DNA of 64,000 nt from positions 19,873,168-19,937,167 of the forward strand of contig JAFMSR010000005.1 of the NCBI GenBank assembly GCA_022818135.1, written 5' to 3'. Made by a program: the position numbers and the translations under genes. The notes beneath the pieces were generated by a model. The model did not search any database. It saw only the letters and a program-made list of their open reading frames with translations, and had not been told where the DNA came from. This DNA comes from Saxidomus purpurata. Lineage: Eukaryota > Mollusca > Bivalvia > Venerida > Veneridae. Shown here in pieces: positions 11,665 through 21,493 of this stretch (the first letter of the stretch is position 1; every line of letters starts with the position of its first letter).

Positions 11665-12130
11665 TCAAAGAAAAGGCGATACATAGGTATCGCTTTGTCC
11701 GTCAGTCACATAGACGTAACATTAGCTAAAACTTTGCCATTTGTATTGCTTATAACAAAGGGGTCATTAAGCCACCAAATGTTGTAGGTCAGGGGTCATT
11801 TTTGACAGAGTTGTGCCCCTTTATGTACTTTGATTTAACATTTGCTATAACTTGATTATTTCTTAAGATTTCTTCATAAAACTTTCAAATTACATTGCTT
11901 ATGACATTAAGGTCGTGATCCCATCAAATAGTGTAGGTCCAAGTCTTTTTGACAGAGTTATGCCCCTTTTTGCACTTAGATTTTGACTATAACTTTGCCA
12001 TTTCTTAAGATTTCTTTACAAACTTTGCAATTGTATTGCTTATGACAAAGGGGTATAGTGATGCTGCCAAATTGTGTATGACAAATTCATACTCTACAGA
12101 GTTATGCCTCTTTTTGTACTGACAAAGGTC
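11665..12130. repeat. Tandem repeat family D with leading hairpin
   Basis: Starts with a perfect stem-loop (GCGATAC-ATAG-GTATCGC, about 11674-11691) and continues as about three diverged ~150-bp units marked by CTTATGACAAAGGGGT-like and GAGTTATGCCCCTTTTTG-like phrases. The tail phrase CTTGTAGCTCCAAAGT at about 12155 recurs near 14150. Confidence 0.6.
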
Positions 12131-13623
12131 TTTTAAGGTCAAAGTTTGGCTGCTTGTAGCTCCAAAGTCAAGGTTAGCTTGTAGTGCAGCTGCTTATAAC
12201 TTTCAGATCAAGGTTATCTGGCTGTAGCTCTGGTTGAGATTCTGTTGTACTCTTGTTTACTGGCATCTCTCTTTACCAAGGGAAATAACTGAGATACAGT
12301 GAGAGACAGAAGACGGTTACAGTTATCCACATACTTGTATAATGCATATCAATACAGAGCATTTATTACCATATCTTTGCAATACATGTACAAAGACTGC
12401 AAAGTTTTCTTGTACTTTGATACAGACATCTGTGCAACTCAGGGAGCAATAAATTATTTGCTAATTATAGGTCAGTACCTTACCTTAAAGAAAGGTTGTA
12501 GTATTGCAGGGGTAAAATAAAAAGACTAATTCTTTCATCAAACAAATTGTTTAAGCCAGTATGCCAATTGCTTTTTACTTGAATAGTTAAACAAGGTCAT
12601 TAATCAGGGAACTTAATATACTATAAGTGATATGTGCTTCTTACTGTCTGCCATAGTAGAATAGTGAGATTTTAAATTGTGGTACACGGTAGTTCTGCGG
12701 AGCAGGATGGTTCCTTTAACACTTGTTGCATGACACATTCTGTATAGTGAAGTAATTCCTCTCGGTTTAAATATGGAAATTTACACTTAATATAATATAT
12801 AAACAAAATTAAAAGCTGCATGAATGGAACTTGATAAAACATTGAAACCTTACAAAATGCTCTATGGGCCACTTGACTGCTAAAACATACAGCAAGACTG
12901 CAATCTATCTGTTTGTATCATGTCTGAATGTATAATGGTCTACATTATGTATTTGTATCACATGATCATGATTGTGTTAATCGTTTTTTGTTAACTGTAC
13001 TCATGCGTGAATGGTTCATGTTGTCATCTCTCTTTTCTCGCTTGTTGATTACCTCATGATATAAAATTTATAGTAAGCATAATATTATGTGAAATCTTGT
13101 ATTATTGTAAGAGAACTGTATGTTTTAAAATAATTCTGTGAAATCTTAAGTTGCCTGCAAAGCAGGGTTATACTAAAGAATCATTGTTGTTTTTTTGTCT
13201 GCCTGTCCGTCTGTCAAAGGAATTGACTCCAATTTTTTGTTCTTTTTTTTTTTTGACTCAATCTTAGTACACAGCTATGAGGAAATAAGGAAAGTACAAA
13301 ACAGAAGAAACATGACTCTTGCATCAGTATGTTTTGAGTTATTACCCTTTTGCATATTTGCTTTTCTAGCCAATGTTGTATCCACTTAAAGATTATACTT
13401 TAACAAAGGACATACTGCTAGTAAAAGCGAAGTAAACAAGAACCAGTCGCTATATAAGCATCAGTTGAATTTAAAACACAAAATTCTAAAACTAACTATC
13501 AAGATTTAGACATAGTCTAATTTTAGGTACTTTGAAATTACTTGAAGTTTTTAAGAAAATTAAACACAATGTGTAACACATGACCAACACAGGTTTAGTA
13601 AAACTAGGTCAAATATTGTCCAA

Positions 13624-13653
13624 CGTTTCGACCTGTCTAAGGTCTTTATCAGG
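13624..13653 (-). ncRNA. Degenerate hammerhead-ribozyme-like motif
   Basis: Minus strand reads CTGATAAA, a 5-bp stem II (GACCT/AGGTC, 5-nt loop), then GAAAC. The spacing is identical to the motif at 6975-7010 but the stem sequence differs with pairing kept. The core CUGAUGA has lost its G (CUGAUAA), and the expected GUC after a short stem III is GAC, so it is probably inactive. Confidence 0.4.
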
Positions 13654-15279
13654 GATGTAAACCAGTTAAAAAGCTGTTGATTCAAACGTAGCCATGTTAA
13701 GAATTTCTTAATTATGCAGCATAGATAAAATCAAGACAACACAAAGTTTTCAATTTACATGTTTCGACTTTATGTGTGATAGCTGTAAGTAAGTTACCTG
13801 ATTGATTGTGATCTTTAACTTGAAACACACTACATGTATAAAAGTAGTCTGCATAAGAATTGCATCCAAATGTAAAATGCCATCTTGTATAGAAAAACAA
13901 GGAAACGTACACCATTGTATTGGTATTTATGTTTCCGGACGCTAACGTTTTTGTTAACGCACATTTTGTTGATTTATAAAAACGCAAATTTCTTTTACTC
14001 TAAGCTATACAATTTTAGTTGAGCACTTGTTCGATTTTATTTTTGTATAAGGTTGAAATTTATATCAAATATACATGTGTATTACTGGTATATAGTATAA
14101 ACTCGCTTCAAGTATTATTATTACTTTTTTAACTTAAAAGGTTGGCTTCTTGTAGCTCCAAAGTGAAGGTAAGCTGCTTGGGTTTTCAGCACTTCTTTAA
14201 TATATAATTAGTTATAAATGTTTAGAAAGAACCATTGTTACTTTTGTTAACATTTCTTGGAAGATCGGAAATAAAAGAATGAATTTGCAAACCAACTGAA
14301 GATTTTAAAGTCGGGCAATATAATATATATGACTTCAAGTATATTCAAGGTGTTCTTCGGTTAGTGCGATACAAATGTTTAACCTTTTATTTGTATTTCT
14401 TGTTGTAGATGTCAACGTGTTCATTAAGAATGAGGGTGTACTAATTATGTTAATGTTTGGTGCCTTTTTGTAATGAAATAATTATGCTTTGTATAGTAAT
14501 AGTAAATTTAAGCTTTTTTCTACAAAAGAATGTTGTGTCAGTTTTTCTTTCAGTCTTGTTTATAAAGCCATTTTGCAGTGAACTTACCATAGTAAACTGC
14601 ACAGATTTGTCCAGGCCATTATCTTTGTGATACTATTTAGGGTATATTAAAAATACTTTTCACAAATGTTTGCTTGTTTTGAAACCAATTCATACAAAGC
14701 CACCAAGATTTGTGGCTTCAAGGTCACACATTAGTTTAGCTGGCCTAAATTATATGTTAATTATCTCTTCTCAGCTGTAACACTTGGTCATATATTGGGA
14801 AGAGGGGTTGCCTTTAAAATGAATTGCAAAATGTGTCATGAAAAGGAGTGTGGCATAGATTCATCATTCAAATCTGTAACATAAAGGTCAAGATATCCAG
14901 AGCTCATTTCAGCTTGTTTTCAAAGCAACTTTGTCACATCTTGCAATGTGTTAGCTTCAGCTTGCACGAGTACCTGGAAGCTATGGACAAGTTGTTCAAA
15001 TATGCCATAGTAAGTGGTTATAGCTGTTTGACACCAACCTTCTATTTACGGTTTATTAGGCTAATGTTTTATGTTCATGGCTCTTTCATTTGACTGAATC
15101 TTTGGTCTAGAGGGCAAATGGTAATACATGCATAACCATGATTACTGAATAATTTCAATTCAGCTTTTGTGTATCAAAAGCATATAGACCAAAGATTTTT
15201 TTTCATTTTTGCTCATGTGGCTTTTGAGATAACTCACTGTCTGGTGTTCATCCATCATTTCCTTTTAAACAACATCTCT

Positions 15280-15880
15280 GAAGAAACTGACGAAACTTGG
15301 CAGGGATGTTCCTTGTATGAAGCTCCACCAAAGATGTTGAAAGAATTGCATTCTATGCAGAACTCAATGTAGCATTGTCTAGTGGATCTCAAATTGACCC
15401 AGTCAGGAGGGTCACTTGATTTTACATAGGCTAATATAAGATAAACTGCATTCTGAATCCACAAAGCCTAGAGCTTATATATTTATCATGTAACATTGCC
15501 TAGTGGACTTCTCCCAAGATTGTTCAAATTTTGACCCCCAGGTCAAAATTGACCTGCTCAGAGTTTCACATGATTTTACATAGGCTTAAAGAAGGAAAAC
15601 TTTGAAAATCTTCTCCAACACCCCAAGGCCTAGAGCTTAGAAATTTGGCATGTAATATTTGCCTTATGGACCTCTACCAAGATTATTCACTCATGACTCA
15701 TGAGTCAAAATAAACCCCACTGATTCCTTGTAGGCTAATATAGGGAAAGCTAAAAAGTCTTGCCTAAAACAACAAGGCCCAAAGCTTAGATATTTGAAAT
15801 GTAGCTTTGTTAAGTGGACCTCCATGAAGATTGTTCAAATCCGGACACCCAGATCAAAATGGACATTGCTGCGTTGCGGT
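15280..15880. repeat. Tandem repeat family A, second locus
   Basis: Copies of TGTAGCATTGTCTAGTGG-like sequence at about 15369, 15487, 15648 and 15799, each followed by a TCAAAATTGACC-like block and TTTTACATAGGCT. Same family as 1-540. Degenerate and with no consistent reading frame. Confidence 0.65.
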
Positions 15881-15920
15881 TGTTGACTTTGCATTATAGC
15901 CAATGGTAGTCAGGCAAGTG

Positions 15921-16834
15921 ACAAGAGCTGTCAGTAGGACAGCGCGCTCGACTTTTTTAGTGCTTGCCAATAAAACAAAACTTTGACAGTTAAGGGCACA
16001 CAAGACTTTAACTACTTTAACTAAGAATTTCTAAGTACAAATCAAGAAACATTTTCACAGAGTTATATTCTCTTGCTTACAGATAGGTCTCATGATGGTT
16101 CATAAGTACTCTAACTTTCAAAGTAATATCTCAAATGGTTAAGTCAACAAGTGACCAGAGTTTCTAAGTCAAAAGGGCCCATAATTCATATAAAATCCTT
16201 TGACAGAATTACCTTCTCCTGCCCATGTTTTGGGATCATGATGGTAAACAAGTATTCAAACTTTCAAAGTAATATCTCGAACAGTTTAGTCAAAAAGTGG
16301 ACTGGTACGAAAAAACTTAACCAAGATTCTAAGTTGAAAAGGGCCTTATTTTTAAAACAAATCCCTGACAGAGTTACCTTCTCTTGCCTACAGATGGGGG
16401 TATAATGTAAACAAGCATTCAAAGTTTCAAAGCAATATCTCAAAGAATTAAGACAATAAGTGGATTTTACCCATATTCAATGTATTTTCTAAGTAAAAGG
16501 GCAATTTGTCAAAAATCTTGACAGATATGTACTCTTGTGTTGATGAAGGTCATGATGGTAAACGTATGGTTAGTTTCAAAGCAATACCCCCAATGGTTTT
16601 GAAATAAGTGAGGTGGTACAAAAATTAACCAAGCTCAATACACTTTCTAAGTCAAAAAAGGGCCATAATTCTGTCAAAAACTTGACAGGTTATGTACTCT
16701 TGTCTGTAGATGGAGGTTATGATGGTAAACAAGTATGGTAAGTTTCAAAGCCAACCTCTAATACTTTTGAAATAAAGTGGGGTGGTACGAAAAACTTAAC
16801 CAGGGTGTGCCACCCCCCCCCCCCCCCCCCCCCC
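15921..16834. repeat. Tandem repeat family B, locus 1, ending in a 22-bp poly-C run
   Basis: Begins ACAAGAGCTGTC with a hairpin (GCTGTC-AGTAG-GACAGC) and GCGCTCGACT, then four to five ~165-bp units with AAGGGCCATAATTC, GACAGAGTTA and TTTCAAAGCAATA phrases. It ends at a poly-C tract, 16813-16834. The same leading sequence heads the better-preserved element at 27738-29114. Confidence 0.65.
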
Positions 16835-17154
16835 ATGTAGATAGCTCCTTCCTCAGCAAGTCAGCTAATAAAGGGCCATGCTGGCTCTCGTTTATTTCGG
16901 GGGTTTAGTACCTGTCTCAACAGAATTTTATTTATATAAGACAGTTCATACCTAACCATTTTTTCTTGAAAGCCCTAGTGCTAGACTCCTCTTGCACATG
17001 AACTTGCATAACTTTGACTCATTAAGTCAGGTATGTAGCAGGGATCAGGCCCAGTCAGGAAAAGATTTAGTGATTAGAAGTCTAAATCACCCGTACAGAG
17101 GTGGAACACCCTTTTTTCTTACAGTAAAACGAGTGCAAGATCACAATACTGATT

Positions 17155-17655
17155 TTGAGGTACAGCTAGGTGATACCAGAGTGTCAAGGTAAAACCAGCA
17201 TGTCAATGTGATACATGAGGTGATACCAGCATGTGAATGTGATACATGTGGTGAAATCAGCATGTATATGTGATACCAGCATGTCAGTGTGATACATGTG
17301 TTGATACCAGCAGGTCAGTGTGATATATGAGGTGATACCAGCAGGTCAATATGTTACATGTGGTAATACCAGTAGTTACATGCAGTGATACCAGCATGTC
17401 AATGCGATACACAAGGTGATACCAGCATGTCAATGTGATACATGTGGTTATACCAGCATGAATATGTGATACATGTGGTGATACCAGCAGGTCATTGTGA
17501 TACATGTGGTGATACCAGCAGGTCAATATGATACTTGTGGTAATACCAATAGATACTTGAGGTGATACCAGCATGTCAATGGGGAAACCTATGGTTATAT
17601 CAGCATGAAGGTTATATGGAGTGATACCAGCACTGCAATGGGATACCAGCATGTT
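17155..17655. repeat. 31-bp minisatellite
   Basis: About fifteen imperfect copies of GTGATACCAGCATGTCAATG followed by TGATACATGTG; most full units are 31 bp. The 122-codon open frame on the minus strand here is only the repeat read through, since 31 is not a multiple of three and the peptide cycles through frames. Confidence 0.85.
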
Positions 17656-18599
17656 GAGGCCAAAGAAAACAACAAGATAGATTTTGTATTTGTTTATTGT
17701 ATTTTAGCAACAATAAAGAATCATAATCCTTTAACATGACAACAACTTTAAATGATCTTTTGCCAAACATTTCGTATACCGGTAGGAATTTTCAAGAAAA
17801 AAAATCAAGGAGTTTGCAAGTGACCAAGTTGCAGAGAAAACAAATAGTTTGTATTATGTTTCTGTCCATTGTACACCGACCATGGCTAGTGTGTTTTCAT
17901 TCAGTTTTGTAAAAACTGGTTTAACTTGAAATAAATATTACAGAAATAAACAACAGTTCTACAAACTGGGAGTTATTGTGCATGGACTGTTTTCTTTTTA
18001 CTGAAAATTGTGATAATCTAAGTCATGACTTAGATCGCTAAGAGAAAGAAATCCTGAAATAAGTGTTTTCCATACATAATAAATGAATGTCATTTTTTGG
18101 TCTTTGAATCCCCCAGTTGAGAAAATATAATGATGAAACTGCAAAATATTAAACATGTGATGCAAATATTTCTCATTAACAGGACAATGAGAACACATCT
18201 ACACTGCTCACCTGGTAAAGCTATTGAAATTAACATAGTATACTGTCGAAACACGACTGTGTATTGTATGTGTTGGTTATATACGACTTGTACCCTCCAA
18301 AAGGGCCATACTGTAGCACGGTCAAGTAAGCTACTTAGAATGCAGTGTTTGCTTTTAAAACATTCAAGAATCAACTAATTGTGAAGTTTATTTCATTTAT
18401 TTCCAGATAGAAATGAAAATAAACATAAAACATGTCAATTATTCAGAATAATCAAATAATGTTTTCATTTATTTCTAAAGAAACAATTTTGTTGCCACTA
18501 TACAGATTCCTAAACTTAGTTATAACTTCAAATTTAAATGGTAAATTCAACAACACACCTTTAAAAACACATTTTTCATGTCAACAATACTATCGTCAA

Positions 18600-18625
18600 C
18601 GTTTCCAAGACAGTCTTCTTCAGGA
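18600..18625 (-). ncRNA. Possible hammerhead remnant
   Basis: Minus strand reads CTGAAGA (intact CUGANGA core), a weak and short stem II, and GAAAC followed by GTTGACG. The stem is poor, so support is limited. A second candidate 360 bp away at 18963-18991 has TTGATGA, a strong GACAAC/GTTGTC stem and GAAAC in the same orientation. Confidence 0.3.
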
Positions 18626-18736
18626 TAACATTTAGTATTTCTAGTTGTGACATAAGAGTAAAAGTCAGTTGTAATGTCTTTCTAAAAACCATGATGGTCA
18701 CTTTGAAGGGTAAGTTCACTTTAAATCTGACCAAAT

Positions 18737-18893
18737 GGTGGTCAACATACTGGCCAAATGGTAGTCAACATACTGGCCCAATGGCGGTCAACATACTGAC
18801 CAAATGGTGGTCAACATACTGGCCCAATGGTAGTCAACATACTGGCCCAATGGTGGTCAACATACTGGCCAAATGGTAGTCAACATACTGGCC
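18737..18893. repeat. 23-bp minisatellite, seven copies
   Basis: Nearly perfect head-to-tail copies of GGTGGTCAACATACTGGCC plus AAAT or CAAT, with variation mainly at the third and fourth bases. There are no spacers, so it is not a CRISPR array. Confidence 0.9.
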
Positions 18894-19214
18894 TTTTAAC
18901 TGGCAAGTTATACATGCAGGAAAAAACAACTTCATATAAACGTAACAGTATTTTGTACACAAGTTTCGACAACGCACAAGTTGTCATCAAATAACAAGTA
19001 ACAATTAGACATGGCAATACAAAACAAAATCAATATCTGAACACAAATCACAGTTTTAATAATAATTAAATAATGCTGATTTCTTTACTTCCATGTACAT
19101 ATTTCAGTTCAATATGTGAAAAACTGTAATTAATTTTTCAAGCTTCATGAATAAGAACGTGTCTTTCTGACTGGCAAATAAACCCTATAAAAGTTTCTAT
19201 GTTATAAACCTTTA

Positions 19215-19510
19215 AGTCAGCCTGGTAAGATCAATTGGTAGAGCACTAGACTTGTAATCTCGAGGTAGTGGGTTCGATTCCCAGGGCTGGCCAACTAAAA
19301 TTACTAACAGTCTTTCAGATGAGACTTAAATAAAGGTCCAATGTATTAGTGCTATACGCCTGGCATGTTAAAGAACCAGGGGTGTCTCTGGATTGGGACG
19401 CTTTCTGTATCTTGCACTATTCTACGAAAACCTAAAATAAGTAACGTCTTCTGGGGGTGTTGGTCATATGGGAAACCCGTACCAACGATAAAACCCTAAA
19501 TATACGATAC
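19215..19510 (+). mobile_element. tRNA-Thr-like SINE
   Basis: The head resembles a tRNA with an A box (ATTGGTAGAGCAC), an anticodon loop CTTGTAA (TGT, Thr) and a B box GGTTCGATTCC at 19271-19281. The D arm is displaced and the T stem imperfect, so it is not a working tRNA gene. The body (CAGATGAGACTTAAA, GGTCCAATGTATTAG, GCATGTTAAAGAACC) resembles a SINE body widespread in marine invertebrates, from memory. Confidence 0.65.
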
Positions 19511-20938
19511 CTTAAAGTCGCATTAGCACTTTAAATTTTGAACTCTGCATGTAATTTAACATCCAAAGTGGTGATGGGACTTTAAAACATGGCTGATCTA
19601 AATCTTGCATTCATTCAATACATATAAGATGCTTTTTTTCTTAAATCTGCAGTCTAAATAATAAAACAATGAGATTTCAACAACAAAAGGCTAAATTTTT
19701 CTTTAAAATTGCGATTTTTTCACAAGATGATATAATACAGTTATACCAGTGTTTAGCAGCCTGTCCAGCTAAATTTCTAAAATGGACTCATCCATCTTTC
19801 AATTGGGTCAGTACCATTAATTCCTCAAAGGGGTGTTAAGTGAAAATTTATTGACTGAATAGAATGCAATCATACAATCTATATAAGGCTGTGCATTTTT
19901 AAAACAGCATGTTTTTACTACTATGAATTCTATAAGTTTGCGTATGATCTTAAATTTATATTAAGTCAAGTGAAGTATAAAATGCAGATCAAAACGTCAG
20001 CGATAAAGACAGTTATAACACTGGCTTAGTCACTTCCTTAATAAAGTCGTCAAACAGATGTATTTTTGTCCCCCCCCCCACCTCCAAAAAAACTTACATA
20101 GTACAGTTTTAGTACTAACTAGGATTCAACACAATGTATTTAATGTTTATAAAGTCATTCTGTACTGACTATGGTTCAACACAATGTATTCAATGATTAT
20201 AAAGTCATTCTGCTCTAACAACCAGTAGAGATCATAATCAATATGCACATGTTTGCATTTTGATCATGATCTGCACTGTTTGCTTTTCAGTCCTTAAATC
20301 TACAGTGAGTAAGCTTTAGAACAGAAAGTCAATTTAAGAAAGGTAGCAGGGTGAATGTATCAACTACCAGTATGTAGGACATGCATGCTGTCGGTGTGTC
20401 CTCACTTCCAGAACACTGCTACCTGTCCTGACCCGTCGGTCTAAAACTCGGACACTGTCAACAAAATGGTCGCTTTCTAGACAAATACATTATGATATGC
20501 CTTATATCAAACAAGTAGTGCGAACATTTACAAAATATACAAAAATAAACTTTGAGGTAGATATGATAAAAATGTATATCTAGGCCATTTTAATCCATAA
20601 AATAAACCAACTGGCCAAAGAAAATGCAAAACTTCAAATGTTTTTCTTTATAAAATGATTTTCATCATGAATTGTAATCGTGTATTAATGTGATTCAGAC
20701 ATCAATATTAAAATACAGTAGTTTTCTCTTTTGTATACACAAATCCTTTTTTCTAAGGTAGATTCCATAGGTGATGGTAGACTCAACACATTTAAACAAT
20801 TTCAGGATCAAACATTCATATAGTATCCTGTTTTAACTTTAGTACCAGATCAAGTCTGTATTTCGGTAACCAGTTTGAAACATTTTCACTTCCGTCTGTC
20901 ATTTTACGTTTAAATGACGTTAACAGGCTTCATAGCTA

Positions 20939-20944
20939 TTTATT
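20939..20944 (-). promoter_or_regulatory. Candidate distal TIKI polyadenylation signal
   Basis: TTTATT on the plus strand reads AATAAA on the minus strand, about 380 bp after the TIKI stop. An alternative to the site at 21092-21097. Confidence 0.3.
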
Positions 20945-21091
20945 GAAGAAAAACCAAGAAAGTTGCACAATATCACTGAAAATTAATTTCTTTCAATTCT
21001 CTTTAAAAGCTGCTTCACTAGTATTATGACTGTGATTTTAAATTGTGGTACAAGATTTACCAGTATTTGTTTCTAACGGAGTATTGCAGTT

Positions 21092-21097
21092 TTTATT
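21092..21097 (-). promoter_or_regulatory. Candidate TIKI polyadenylation signal
   Basis: AATAAA on the minus strand, 228 bp after the TIKI stop codon, in AT-rich 3' UTR-like sequence. It is the first such hexamer I see downstream of the stop. Confidence 0.45.
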
Positions 21098-21324
21098 ATC
21101 CATCAACATTATCACTCTCATCTTTTCATTAAAAAACCTCTATAGTATCTCATTAAAAAAGCTTTATAATATCTCATTAAACGATTTTAAATACTGAAAC
21201 AGCTTTCAACTTTATCAAACAATGAAGTTTTTTATAACTGCCAGAAATATTTACTCATCAAAACTGATCAGATCTGCTAGTGACTACAGCTGGGACTTCC
21301 CGTCAGTGAAACTATTCACTGTGA

Positions 21325-21493
21325 TCATTTTGTAACAAGACAAATAAGAACTGTGAGTAGAATACAGATACAAGGGAGACTACTGGCTTGGTTTGTTGCT
21401 CTATTATAGAGGTAGCGCGTGTATTCAGGCGTTGGTTTGACTTGTTCCTGGTACATGTTGGATTCTGCAGGTAGCTGCTGTATAAAGCCAGGA
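21325..21493 (-). CDS. TRABD2: TIKI exon 8 (C-terminal anchor)
   Basis: Acceptor TTATTTTCAG before 21493; TGA stop at 21327-21325. Encodes [20 protein letters not shown], a short linker and [15 protein letters not shown] at the end. The terminal hydrophobic run with almost no tail fits a GPI-attachment signal or a single membrane anchor. Confidence 0.88.

Larger units (their letters stand above)
9777..21091. other. Intergenic region between convergent ELOVL and TIKI genes
   Basis: More than 11 kb with no gene I can support. It contains tandem arrays at 11665-12130, 15280-15880, 15921-16834, 17155-17655 and 18737-18893, an SINE at 19215-19510, MITE-like inverted repeats, hammerhead-like motifs and several poly-C runs. 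ELOVL enters from the left on the plus strand and TIKI from the right on the minus strand. Confidence 0.7.

Noticed and set aside
17284..17652. 122-codon minus-strand ORF with a Cys/His/Trp-rich repeating peptide
   Set aside because: It is the 31-bp minisatellite read through; the peptide pattern follows the DNA repeat, with no splice sites or homology.
18737..18893. CRISPR-like regular repeats
   Set aside because: Units abut directly with no spacers and the genome is animal; it is a minisatellite.
19215..19290. Functional tRNA-Thr gene
   Set aside because: D arm displaced, T stem imperfect and a SINE body follows directly.
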